18,884 nucleotides of DNA from assembly GCA_902490585.1 (NCBI GenBank), contig CABUEI010000038.1, forward strand, positions 1 to 18,884. Direction: 5' to 3'. Position numbers and translations under genes: made by a program. Each line of letters starts with the position of its first letter. Position 1 is the first letter of the stretch. The notes beneath the pieces are model-generated. The model saw nothing but the letters and a program-made list of their open reading frames with translations, ran no database searches and was not told the DNA's origin. This document shows positions 1 through 7,436 of the stretch, one piece after another. The DNA comes from an uncultured Oscillospiraceae bacterium. GTDB lineage: Bacteria; Bacillota; Clostridia; Oscillospirales; Ruminococcaceae.

Positions 1-1896
1 GGAATACGATATACCCTTGATTTTGGTAGAATATACCGAAGTTATCTTTCCTATAAGTTCATCAGCTTCTGAACCCAGTGCTTCAAGCTCCTGCTTATCC
101 TTAGTTCTGCTCATACTGTCATATACGGTGAACAATCTCGAAAGACTGTCGCTGACAGGCTTTATCAGCGAGTGAAGAGCCTTTATATCGTTCATATATC
201 TGTTCACGGTAAACACACTTTCAGCGCTCTGTGTACCTGTTGATATGCGTTCCGATTTCAGAATATCATCTGTCTTACCGATAAGTCCGTAAACATCGCC
301 GTAATTTTCCCATACCTGTGAACAAAGCTGAACGAATGCCTCGTCACCTGCCGTATATTCAGCCAGATTTCCGATTGATGAATTTTCACTTGCACCGACC
401 GAGCTTAAATACCCGTTCAGTGCCTCGCTCATCATGTCAAGTTTTTTCTCATCGGGAATTTTAACCTTGTTGTCATTGCTCTCCGAATAGCTGTAATACA
501 GAGGAAAAGACGATATACTCGTCTGCGTTCCCCACCTGCTGATAACCGCCCCGGATTTAAGACCTACCGTGCCGTAAAGCTCCGCATTCTTAACCGAAGA
601 GGTTTTCGGAATATCAAAGCACACCGTAGCAGAATTATCCTGTGCCGTGATAGAAGTTATCACCGCCTTTGAGTAATCTCCGCTGAATATAAAGCTGTTC
701 TTGCTTATTACATTGAACGTACCGTCAACCACATTGAACTGTGCAGTAACCTTAAAATCAGAACCGTCTTCCTCAACAGCGGTGATAAGCGCACTTACAT
801 CGGGCGATTTCGGCGTAACCTCAAAATACAGCGGATAATTGATGTTCAGTGCACTGTCCTTTATTGTAAACGTACATCCCGAAATAAGCTCAATCGCCTT
901 TGACGGAGTTTCCGTATCAAAAGACAGATACAACACACCCTCGCCCGCACTTACACGGTCAAAGCGTGTTATCTCAACATTGCCGTCGTCACAGCCGAAC
1001 ATATCCGCTGTTACACTGTCGCTGAACGAGCAGTCAACAAGCGATACCGTTATTCGTGCATAGTTTGACGATGCTTCAAAATCAGCAGAAGAAAAAACTA
1101 CCGACGGAGATACAATGCTGACAGTTGCAGATACGTCAACCGAAGCGTCCGCTATAGCACTCTGCTTTATCGTAATACAGCCGTCATCACCCGATTTATA
1201 ACCGTTTTCCGCACTTACAACCAGAGATAACGTATTATCTCCGACTTTCTCGATCTCACTTACTCTACAGTTTTCAAAGCCGCCCGACAGCACAATATCA
1301 TCTGCCGTTATCTCATTTGCAAAACTGCTCTTGTCGAGCGTCAGCTTGAATCTGTTATCTGTACTTTCGGAACGTATCTGTGTTGTGTCGCTTACAAGAG
1401 AATATGACGAATATCTTATCGGTATCATCGACACCAGATATCTTCCCGATTCATTCGTATTCTTATCAAAAACCACAAAGAAACAGTCGGGCTTGTTATC
1501 GCTGAACGTACTGTCCGTGAACGAAACCGTTGCCGAATGTTCCGAGTTCAGCGCCACTGCCGAAACCTTGGCATATACCGCTTTATATTCGCTGTCGTTC
1601 AGCTTGACAGGTTCAGAAGCGTCTATATCAGAAAGTTTTGTGCTGTCAATTCCGGAATAGAACACTTTTACATCGTCTGCACCCATTCTGTCTGACAGCT
1701 TTACATTATCAACAGACAGATTAACCGAAAATTCACCTTTGCTGTTATAAGCCAGTTCGCTGTCTGCTTTCATTTCAGAAAAGCTGTGCTCTCTGTTATT
1801 CTTATCTGTGTCGCTTACCTTACAGCCGCCTACAGACGATATAAGCACCGCAACACCGACAATAACGGCAATTATATTAAAAGCAGTCTTTTTCAA
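1..1896 (-). CDS. Large Ig-repeat lipoprotein, 3' end beyond the window
   Basis: The frame is open from a TTG start at 1896 to the window edge, giving 632 codons without a stop. TTG is the only possible start because TGA directly precedes it; AAGGA lies 9 bases upstream. The first 24 residues form a lipoprotein signal: Lys-Lys, a hydrophobic core, then VGGC with Cys25 as the lipidation site. At least four similar beta-rich modules follow, beginning near residues 56, 183, 281 and 383. They share a pattern like SFxxxxTADDIxLSG, which resembles bacterial Ig-like surface modules. From about residue 470 the protein becomes helical and polar. It is probably anchored on the outer face of the membrane. 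It is the last visible gene of the operon led by dnaD, 29 bases after the transglutaminase-like gene. The exact family is not recognised; the lipoprotein call is firm, the function is unknown. Confidence 0.8.
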   Translation of the reverse strand, partial: MKKTAFNIIAVIVGVAVLISSVGGCKVSDTDKNNREHSFSEMKADSELAYNSKGEFSVNLSVDNVKLSDRMGADDVKVFYSGIDSTKLSDIDASEPVKLNDSEYKAVYAKVSAVALNSEHSATVSFTDSTFSDNKPDCFFVVFDKNTNESGRYLVSMIPIRYSSYSLVSDTTQIRSESTDNRFKLTLDKSSFANEITADDIVLSGGFENCRVSEIEKVGDNTLSLVVSAENGYKSGDDGCITIKQSAIADASVDVSATVSIVSPSVVFSSADFEASSNYARITVSLVDCSFSDSVTADMFGCDDGNVEITRFDRVSAGEGVLYLSFDTETPSKAIELISGCTFTIKDSALNINYPLYFEVTPKSPDVSALITAVEEDGSDFKVTAQFNVVDGTFNVISKNSFIFSGDYSKAVITSITAQDNSATVCFDIPKTSSVKNAELYGTVGLKSGAVISRWGTQTSISSFPLYYSYSESNDNKVKIPDEKKLDMMSEALNGYLSSVGASENSSIGNLAEYTAGDEAFVQLCSQVWENYGDVYGLIGKTDDILKSERISTGTQSAESVFTVNRYMNDIKALHSLIKPVSDSLSRLFTVYDSMSRTKDKQELEALGSEADELIGKITSVYSTKIKGISYS

Positions 1897-1925
1897 TCAA
1901 TCACATCCTTAAAGTTTCTGTCGTA

Positions 1926-3215
1926 TCAATACACCGACATATTGGTTATGGTATATTCATTTCCTTTTGCCGCAGGTATCGGATAGTAGTTCGAATCGCT
2001 GTACATATCCATTATTGCACTGTTGTCCGTAAGTTCGGGAGAAACAGTGCGTTCACCGTATGTTCTCAGGTTATTATCGTTGAACGAGAAATAGTAGTAA
2101 TCAATTTCGCCGTTGTCACCGTCGTCCCATGTCAGATCGGCATGATACCAATCATCACCGAGCCGTACCATATTCCACATGTGAGGGTCGTCACCGCTCA
2201 TACCGACAACAAGTATATTATCTACACCTATGCACTGGCACAGATACTGATATGCTCTTGAATACGACTCGCATACACCGCTTCCCGTTGTCAGAACTCC
2301 GAACGCCTCATACGCACCGTCACCGTCAAGCGAATAATCGTATTCCGCACTCTTCAGGATCTCGTCATGTATAGTCAGAAGATAGTCAATAAGCGTCTCA
2401 GAACCGTCAGCCTTGCTCAGTATTTCTATTGCCCTCTCCTCAGTCTTACTTACATAAAATTCGGTTTTTTCCTTTGAAAAATCGTAATTCAGCTTTATCG
2501 ACCTTACATCTTTCTTATTGCCGCTCCAGCTTCCGAAAGAAAGCGGCGCCTGGAACATAAGAGGATTGTCGTAGTTTATGCACATGAATATTCTGTACAA
2601 TCTCTGATAAGACACATTCATAAACGGTACATCAAATGTCGTTTCAAAATTACTCATTGCGTTATAAAGACGAGCGTAGATATACCTGTCATATTTATCA
2701 AGCGAATTGTATCCGTAACCGTAAAAAGCGTCCTCGGTTGAACCCAGTATGACATAAGAACCGATATATACACGGCTCATCTTGCCGTTCTTCTCCGCTC
2801 TGACACATATATTTGTTACCCCTGTTTCCAGTCGGATGCCCTTCTCAGGATCATAAAGATAAGCGGTTTTATCCTTTTCGGGCAGTTTTCCGTCGGTTGT
2901 ATACCATATTGTGTCACTGCAATCAAATTTCAATGTCAGGGGCTTGTAATAATATCCGGATTTAACATTCGGATTGAACTCATACTCAAACCCATTATCA
3001 AACTCCTTATCGTTAAAAGAATATGTAAATGGAAGTTCAACCGGCACTCTTATATGTTCTCTTACCTCATTATAACTCAGTTTATCGTCCTCATCGGCTA
3101 CAATATACGATGAAACGGCATGGGTTATGGTTCTTTTTGAATTATCCGGAATAACATAGGACACAACAATCGAAATCAGCGCCAGGATAATAAATACCGC
3201 AAAACCTCTGTTCAT
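1926..3215 (-). CDS. Membrane-anchored transglutaminase-like protein
   Basis: The protein has 429 residues. An N-terminal hydrophobic segment (about 5-22) acts as signal or anchor and lacks a lipobox. Residues about 80-155 resemble a chitobiase/beta-hexosaminidase C-terminal type beta domain, with a WYTTDGKLP motif. The C-terminal half is a transglutaminase-like (papain-fold) domain: GVCESYSRAYQYL with Cys315, HMWNMV with His345 and WYHADLTWDD with Asp360 form the expected Cys-His-Asp triad. Such proteins act outside the cell as peptidases, amidases or cross-linkers; the substrate cannot be read from the sequence. The start is supported by AAGGGG seven bases upstream. It follows the DnaC-like gene by 22 bases and precedes the lipoprotein, so the two exported proteins may work together. 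Confidence 0.85.
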   Translation of the reverse strand: MNRGFAVFIILALISIVVSYVIPDNSKRTITHAVSSYIVADEDDKLSYNEVREHIRVPVELPFTYSFNDKEFDNGFEYEFNPNVKSGYYYKPLTLKFDCSDTIWYTTDGKLPEKDKTAYLYDPEKGIRLETGVTNICVRAEKNGKMSRVYIGSYVILGSTEDAFYGYGYNSLDKYDRYIYARLYNAMSNFETTFDVPFMNVSYQRLYRIFMCINYDNPLMFQAPLSFGSWSGNKKDVRSIKLNYDFSKEKTEFYVSKTEERAIEILSKADGSETLIDYLLTIHDEILKSAEYDYSLDGDGAYEAFGVLTTGSGVCESYSRAYQYLCQCIGVDNILVVGMSGDDPHMWNMVRLGDDWYHADLTWDDGDNGEIDYYYFSFNDNNLRTYGERTVSPELTDNSAIMDMYSDSNYYPIPAAKGNEYTITNMSVY

Positions 3216-3237
3216 AATACACCCCTTGAATTTAATG

Positions 3238-4230
3238 TCATCTCTTCATCTTCAGTTTCATACGAATGTCCTCACCGCTGAAAACAAGCGTTTTCATTGA
3301 ATAAAGACGTGATACTATTCTGTCAGAGTAACGCTTTTTAAGCTCCGCTCCGGTAAGATTTGTGTTAACTATCGTAGGTTTACCGTAGTTTATTCTGCTG
3401 TTTATAAGCTCATAAAGACACGATACATAAAAAGCAGATTCAAATTCAGCCCCCAGATCGTCAAGCAGGAGCAAATCACACTCTTTAAGCGTATTTATAA
3501 CCTCTGTTTCATCTTCCGACCTGTTGAAATGCGCATTTTCTATTCTTCTGAGCAGATCGGGTACCGAGCCGTAAACCACCGAATAATTCTTTTCAATTAC
3601 TTTTTTTGCTATTGATAATGACAAGTGCGTTTTTCCGAGTCCCGTGCCTCCTGTCATGAATATGCTGTCGTTCGGCACATGAAAATCTTCTGCATACTGT
3701 TTACAATATTCATAATTTCTAGTCATCATCTCACGGGGAGAACGCTTTGTATTCATATCAGGAGTTACCGTATCACTGTATAACGATAAGTCAAAGCTTT
3801 CAAAACAGGTAAGCCCCATGGGCAGACTTTTGCTGAGCTCCTGTGCCGCTACCATTTTCAGAGCGTCATTGAAGCAAGAACATCTTCCGCCGTCACCGTT
3901 ACCAGTATCATGACATTTTTTACAGGTGTATATCGGGTCAAGATAATCCGTTGCGTATCCGTTTCTTTTAAGCAGTTCCCTCATACGTTCCTGTAAAACC
4001 AGATTTTCGTCTTTTACCTGCTCTATAAGCCTTTTCTTATCGGGTTTATCCGACAGTATTATCTTCACCAGCTCATCGATCGTTCCGCTGAGTTTATTGT
4101 TTATATCGGTAATTTCAGGTATCTTCTCTCTTATTTCACGCAGACGCTTTTCGGTTCTGACACCGTTGTCGAAACGTCTTTTGTCGATTATCTCCTGCGC
4201 CTTTGTATAATATTCGGAAGGATATGCCAT
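3238..4230 (-). CDS. dnaC: DnaC/DnaI-like helicase loader, AAA+ ATPase
   Basis: The protein has 330 residues. The N-terminal third is helical and charged, followed by a probable zinc site with Cys103, Cys106, Cys117 and Cys119 (CKKC...CSC). The AAA+ core has a Walker A motif GGTGLGKTH (194-202, Lys200), a Walker B motif LLLLDD (253-258) and a C-terminal TNLTGAELKKRYSDRIVSRL block that matches the sensor and arginine-finger region of DnaC/DnaI/IstB-type ATPases. The family loads the replicative helicase onto DNA. The gene begins 14 bases after the DnaD-like gene ends, and an AAAGGAG site overlaps that gene's stop codon. The pairing with DnaD supports a replication role over an IS21 IstB helper; no transposase is nearby. 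Confidence 0.88.
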   Translation of the reverse strand: MAYPSEYYTKAQEIIDKRRFDNGVRTEKRLREIREKIPEITDINNKLSGTIDELVKIILSDKPDKKRLIEQVKDENLVLQERMRELLKRNGYATDYLDPIYTCKKCHDTGNGDGGRCSCFNDALKMVAAQELSKSLPMGLTCFESFDLSLYSDTVTPDMNTKRSPREMMTRNYEYCKQYAEDFHVPNDSIFMTGGTGLGKTHLSLSIAKKVIEKNYSVVYGSVPDLLRRIENAHFNRSEDETEVINTLKECDLLLLDDLGAEFESAFYVSCLYELINSRINYGKPTIVNTNLTGAELKKRYSDRIVSRLYSMKTLVFSGEDIRMKLKMKR

Positions 4231-4244
4231 CAGTCAATTCTCCT

Positions 4245-5264
4245 TTATTCGTAATCCTGTAACAACAGTTCATCAATTTTGTTGACATCAAACGAAGAGT
4301 TACTGCTCTGCTGTACCTGTCTGTTACCTCTTTCTTCATTTGCCTGTTCAACAGTGGCTATGCCCTTTGAGTGCCAGTTTTCAAGCACCTTGCTGATATA
4401 CGGAAAGGCAAACTGACCCTTGGCATTGACGTTGATCTCATAAGCCAGTTTAACCATTTCGGAATTGAAATTCCATACGTTATACCATAAATCCACAAAA
4501 TCCTTTTCCTTTTGTGTGAGTGCCCTGTTAATTCCGAACATGGACTTAACAGAACTTTCGGCTGCATTTTTCGACTGCAACATTGATATCTGTCTTTCGG
4601 CGGCGGCAAGATCCGTTATGCCGTTTTCCATCCAGTTCATCGCCGTTTCTTTAAGATATGCAGGCGATGATTTGCCGATAGAAAAGCAGTAATCAACCAT
4701 CATAAGAGCAACCTCTGTCGGAAGACCTATATGCTCTGTGATTGTAATAAGAGCGTTCTGCTCAGTGTGTTTGAGCGGTCTGCCGTAAAGCGTTTCACAG
4801 GTCTTGAAAAGAAAATCAACCTTATCGTCTTTCTTTATCGTATCTGCAATTTCGGCAGGCGAAAATTCAGGTGAGCGTAAAGCCGCCGCCTTGACTGCGG
4901 CAAATTCAGCCTCTTTAGCCGTAACATCGGACGGAACCGTTACACTTGCCGCCACACCTGACATCACAGGCGTTTTTTCCTGAGAGCTTACTGCAGGTTC
5001 GGTTTGGCTCGGAATATATACTCCGTCACTTTGTGCCAGCAGTCCAACCTGTACCCAGAAAGACAGTGCGTCCTTTACGTCCTCGCTGTTAATAGAAAGC
5101 GCAGTCGCTATAATTTCATCGTTAAGTAGCTCGCCGCAGTGCCTTAAAAAATATAAAAGCACCTTGATATTACTTCCGCTTGCTATCTTTATGTATCTGT
5201 CAACAACATCGGACGGTACAGCAAAAATACTGCCCCAGCCGCCGAGATTTATATTGTAATTCAT
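4245..5264 (-). CDS. dnaD: DnaD/DnaB-type replication initiation protein with two DnaD domains
   Basis: The protein has 339 residues. Residues about 1-85 fit the winged-helix N-terminal domain of DnaD/DnaB proteins. An Ala/Val/Ser-rich linker (about 86-145) leads to two tandem DnaD-like helical domains, near 148-225 (ending YLKETAMNWMENGI) and 246-308 (ending YISKVLENWHSKGI). Both carry the characteristic Y-x(n)-N-W ending. The family remodels DNA and recruits the helicase loader during replication initiation or restart in Bacillota. It is the first gene of the operon that continues with the DnaC-like loader. The start is supported by GGAG seven bases upstream. Its promoter region carries the unusual double cloverleaf element. 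Confidence 0.87.
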   Translation of the reverse strand: MNYNINLGGWGSIFAVPSDVVDRYIKIASGSNIKVLLYFLRHCGELLNDEIIATALSINSEDVKDALSFWVQVGLLAQSDGVYIPSQTEPAVSSQEKTPVMSGVAASVTVPSDVTAKEAEFAAVKAAALRSPEFSPAEIADTIKKDDKVDFLFKTCETLYGRPLKHTEQNALITITEHIGLPTEVALMMVDYCFSIGKSSPAYLKETAMNWMENGITDLAAAERQISMLQSKNAAESSVKSMFGINRALTQKEKDFVDLWYNVWNFNSEMVKLAYEINVNAKGQFAFPYISKVLENWHSKGIATVEQANEERGNRQVQQSSNSSFDVNKIDELLLQDYE

Positions 5265-5306
5265 ATCTGCTCCGTTTTTCTTTTTGTTTTAATCTATATT
5301 TATTTT

Positions 5307-5334
5307 ATTATAACATAAAATAAGTCGGTGTCAT
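5307..5334 (-). promoter_or_regulatory. Proximal promoter of the dnaD operon
   Basis: On the minus strand the -35 is ATGACA (5329-5334, five of six to TTGACA) and the -10 is TATAAT (5307-5312), with a 16-base spacer. Transcription would start near 5300, about 36 bases before the dnaD start codon. The -35 lies within the first hairpin of the cloverleaf module, so the inserted-looking element supplies half of this promoter. Confidence 0.55.
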
Positions 5335-5386
5335 CCGACACGGCGGTATGCCGTCTTTTGCCTTTTGGCAAAAGTTTTTTATGTTA
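5311..5386. repeat. Cloverleaf-like inverted-repeat module 1
   Basis: A perfect 10-bp outer inverted repeat, TAACATAAAA (5311-5320) and TTTTATGTTA (5377-5386), encloses three adjacent hairpins. The first is GTCGG/CCGAC (5324-5328, 5335-5339), with an alternative register GTGTC/GACAC. The second is ACGGC/GCCGT (5340-5344, 5350-5354). The third is CTTTTGCC/GGCAAAAG (5355-5362, 5367-5374). On the plus strand the third hairpin is followed by six T, so it could also act as a terminator for plus-strand transcripts. Confidence 0.7.
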
Positions 5387-5393
5387 AAATGTT

Positions 5394-5465
5394 CTCAGAC
5401 AGGCGGTGCACCGCAAGCCGTGCTTCTGCACGGAAAAATCCGCTTTTGGCGGATTTATGTCTGAG
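5394..5465. repeat. Cloverleaf-like inverted-repeat module 2
   Basis: A perfect 8-bp outer stem, CTCAGACA (5394-5401) with TGTCTGAG (5458-5465), encloses three hairpins. They are GCGGT/ACCGC (5403-5407, 5410-5414), CCGTGC/GCACGG (5418-5423, 5428-5433) and AAATCCGC/GCGGATTT (5436-5443, 5449-5456). The architecture matches module 1, but the arm sequences differ. It has no tRNA T-loop or other tRNA consensus. Confidence 0.75.
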
Positions 5466-5468
5466 GTT

Positions 5469-5497
5469 ATTATACCACATCTCGTAAAAAATTGCAC
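5469..5497 (-). promoter_or_regulatory. Distal extended -10 promoter of the dnaD operon
   Basis: The minus strand reads TGGTATAAT, an extended -10 (TATAAT at 5469-5474), with a weak -35 (GTGCAA, 5492-5497) at 17 bases. Transcription would begin near 5462, inside the first strand of the outer stem of the cloverleaf module, so any transcript would carry both structured modules in its leader. Confidence 0.4.
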
Positions 5498-5575
5498 TAC
5501 TTTCAGAATAAATTCTTCCGTTTTGCGTTATACCTGATTTTCAGAGAGCAAGCCACTTTGCCATAAAAGCAAACA

Positions 5576-5608
5576 AAAGCAGTCACCGCACAATACCGTA
5601 ACTGCTTT
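5576..5608 (-). terminator. Stem-loop, possible terminator
   Basis: An 8-bp stem pairs AAAGCAGT (5576-5583) with ACTGCTTT (5601-5608) around a 17-base loop. Read on the minus strand it is followed by a T-rich stretch (TGTTTGCTTTT), so it could end transcripts arriving from the remnant or from the birA operon. The long loop makes it weaker than a typical intrinsic terminator. Confidence 0.4.
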
Positions 5609-5665
5609 ATCTTATTAAATATCACTTTGTTTAACCCGGACGTTCTCAGCCCCTGCAAACCGCTG

Positions 5666-5879
5666 TCATTTTAAAAGACGGAATACAAAGCGGCTTACAA
5701 ACTCGGAATCACTCACAGCTACAGGCAAATCTGAAAACGTTACATTGCCGTCCGCCGTTTCGCTATTCTGCGAATATCTCAATCATTTCCAAAGGTGGAA
5801 CTGTCAGCGGTGACACGCCGTCACCGTTCGATTTACCAAAGCTCAGATCTCCATTTTTCACTTTAATTCTGTATAAACG
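5666..5879 (-). pseudogene. Frameshifted small-ORF remnant of unknown function
   Basis: Two adjoining minus-strand reading frames look like pieces of one small protein. The first, with a possible GTG at 5861 (frame open from about 5879), runs VKNGDLSFGKSNGDG... to a TAG at 5763-5765. Its last residues are EIFAE. The second frame, offset by one base, continues through SETADGNVTFSDLPVAVSDS... to a TGA at 5666-5668. A one-base insertion or two-base deletion near 5764 would join them. Neither frame begins with a recognisable ribosome site, and the protein is not recognised. It may be a degraded gene or a protein-like dispersed repeat. The rest of 5475-5970 holds only weak hairpins. Confidence 0.35.
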
Positions 5880-5955
5880 TCAAAAGGGTGTGACTATGGC
5901 ACCCGCCGATAACGTAACCTACACAAACCGCCAACAGTCAGAACGGCGAATTTGA

Positions 5956-5972
5956 AACGGCACATTGCCGTT
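5956..5972 (-). terminator. Weak hairpin at the end of the TIM-barrel gene
   Basis: AACGGC (5956-5961) pairs with GCCGTT (5967-5972), overlapping the stop codon of the TIM-barrel gene. On the minus strand only TTCAAA follows, so this is at most a weak terminator. A second minus-strand candidate, GGGTG/CACCC followed by TTTT, lies about 65 bases further downstream, near 5885-5905. Confidence 0.3.
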
Positions 5973-6651
5973 AGGGGTGGGGTTTGCCTTCTCTGTAGGC
6001 ATTCATTATATCTCGGAACACTTCGCCGTTTGTGGGCGGTGTCCAGGTTATCGCATTCGCCCCTGCTTCTATAGTCGAAAGAATTGACTCTCTTGTAGGA
6101 CCACCCGTTGCAATTATCGGTATGTCGGGGTGCCGCTTGCGTATTTCTCTTACCACATTCGTTGTCTTGCCTGCCGCAGATACATTGAATATCTTTGCGC
6201 CTGCTTCAAGCCTGCTTTCGATATCCTCGTGTTCGGATATAACCGTGACAACAACGGGAATATCTATCGTATCACATACCTGACGTACAACATCATTTGA
6301 TGTCGGCGCATTGACAACAACACCGATAGCTCCCTGGAATTCTGCGTGCATTGAGAGATTGACTACCCTCTTGCCCTGCGTCAGTCCGCCGCCAACACCC
6401 GTAAATACAGGTATATCTGCGGCACTCATTATAGCCTGGGTGATTATAGGTTGCGGAGTAAACGGATATACCGCAATTACTGCGTCAGCGTTTACATTTC
6501 TTATAATACAGATATCTGTTGTAAATACTATGGATTTAATCAGTTTACCCATTACCCTTATACCGCTTGCCTGCTGAATTTCTTCGGGAACTTTCAGCAT
6601 AAAGCTTCTGAGCGGTCCGCTTATTTCCGGTATGTACACATTCTCTGCCAT
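5971..6651 (-). CDS. Conserved TIM-barrel protein of unknown function
   Basis: The start is placed at 6651 (MAENVYIPE) because AAAGGAG sits just upstream; an earlier in-frame ATG at 6675 overlaps the birA stop codon and lacks such a site. The 226-residue product alternates strands and helices like a (beta/alpha)8 barrel. Its late segment IIATGGPTRESIL (179-191) followed by EAGANAITWTPP resembles the phosphate-binding strand 7-8 region of ThiG-, PRAI- or IGPS-like barrels. A glycine-rich GVGGGLTQGKR loop (85-95) and NVSAAGKTT (156-164) are other likely active-site loops. There is no signal peptide, so it is cytosolic. It is the third gene of the unit with the phosphodiesterase and birA. Proteins of this type are sometimes named 'hydrolase'; the sequence does not prove that. 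Confidence 0.75.
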   Translation of the reverse strand: MAENVYIPEISGPLRSFMLKVPEEIQQASGIRVMGKLIKSIVFTTDICIIRNVNADAVIAVYPFTPQPIITQAIMSAADIPVFTGVGGGLTQGKRVVNLSMHAEFQGAIGVVVNAPTSNDVVRQVCDTIDIPVVVTVISEHEDIESRLEAGAKIFNVSAAGKTTNVVREIRKRHPDIPIIATGGPTRESILSTIEAGANAITWTPPTNGEVFRDIMNAYREGKPHP

Positions 6652-6674
6652 TACAATCTCCTTTCGGTTATACA

Positions 6675-7436
6675 TCAGACGTATTCGCCGCCGACTCCTC
6701 TTACTCTGACAAGACCCGAGTTCACGATAAATTCACCGTTCTCGTTCTCACAGATAAGACAACCGTCAGGAGCAATCGCCTTTGCAAATGCCGTTGTTTC
6801 TGTATTGTTCTGCACCAGTTTCACTGTTTTACCGAGCGTTACACATCTGTCCGAATACTCGCTTATCACCTGTGAAAAATCAGTATCAATAAGCTGCGTC
6901 AGCTCTTCGACTATATATTCCGCCGCAAGCATTTTATCATATTTATTGCCTGTCAGCGTGTAGAGCGATGCACCGTTTGTAAGTCCGCTCTTTTCAAAGA
7001 ATTCTTCGTCCTGATTTACATTGAGCCCCATTCCGCATACAACATTGTTGTATATAGCACCGTCAGAGGAACATTTCACGGAGCTTTCGCATAAAATACC
7101 ACATACCTTGTGCTCAGAGCAGATTATGTCGTTTGTCCATTTTATGCCTGCCTTGATACCGCTGAGGCGTTCAACCGCACGGCATACGGCAACGGCGCAT
7201 ATAACCGTAAGGTCATGAGCGTGTTGCGGAGCTTTTATCAGTACTGATATCGGAAGCATACCACGGGTAGCAAGCCAGGTGTTACCTATCCTGCCCTTTC
7301 CGTTGCTCTGCAAATCAGCTATTACTACCGTCCTGTCCTCGAGTTCATCGGCGTGTTCCTTTATATAGGTATTCGTTGACGGTATTGTATCAAATGTGAT
7401 TAAAGGACAGCCGCTTATATTACTGTTTGTCTGCAT
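6675..7436 (-). CDS. birA: Biotin--[acetyl-CoA-carboxylase] ligase, class I (no HTH)
   Basis: The product activates biotin as biotinoyl-AMP and attaches it to the lysine of biotin carboxyl carrier proteins. Visible motifs are an STNTY segment (20-24), the biotinoyl-AMP loop NGKGRIGNTW (45-54; usually GRGRRGR), KWTND (99-103) and KVCGILCE (110-117). The 253-residue length and the N-terminus starting directly at the catalytic fold show that the DNA-binding helix-turn-helix of bifunctional BirA is missing, so it should not act as a repressor. The ATG at 7436 is preferred; a TTG at 7445 is in frame. The start overlaps the end of the phosphodiesterase gene by 17 bases and has no clear ribosome site, which suggests translational coupling. 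Confidence 0.9.
   Translation of the reverse strand: MQTNSNISGCPLITFDTIPSTNTYIKEHADELEDRTVVIADLQSNGKGRIGNTWLATRGMLPISVLIKAPQHAHDLTVICAVAVCRAVERLSGIKAGIKWTNDIICSEHKVCGILCESSVKCSSDGAIYNNVVCGMGLNVNQDEEFFEKSGLTNGASLYTLTGNKYDKMLAAEYIVEELTQLIDTDFSQVISEYSDRCVTLGKTVKLVQNNTETTAFAKAIAPDGCLICENENGEFIVNSGLVRVRGVGGEYV

Larger units (their letters stand above)
5305..5474. mobile_element. Possible small non-coding insertion element with 8-base flanking repeats
   Basis: TTATTATA occurs at 5305-5312 and again at 5467-5474, directly flanking a 154-base stretch made almost entirely of the two cloverleaf modules. This resembles a target-site duplication around a MITE-like element with no coding capacity. The ends do not show a clear long terminal inverted repeat, and TTATTATA is low in complexity and contains the -10 box, so chance or shared promoter function could explain it. 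Confidence 0.35.

Noticed and set aside
3238..4230. IstB-type transposition helper
   Set aside because: The AAA+ core is similar, but no IS21 transposase or terminal repeats are present and the partner is a DnaD protein.
5394..5465. Reading module 2 as a tRNA
   Set aside because: The length and cloverleaf shape are tRNA-like, but the outer stem has 8 bp, the arms have no D-loop or T-loop consensus, the hairpin loops are 2-5 bases and there is no anticodon loop of seven.
5265..5970. CRISPR array or riboswitch
   Set aside because: The repeats here are inverted, not regularly spaced direct repeats, and no known riboswitch consensus core was recognised.
6652..6675. Longer N-terminus (MYNRKEIV) for the TIM-barrel protein
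   Set aside because: The extension covers the AAAGGAG site that serves the internal ATG and is not part of the barrel.
6451..6963. 170-residue plus-strand ORF
   Set aside because: It runs antisense across the TIM-barrel and birA genes, both of which have convincing motifs and ribosome sites.
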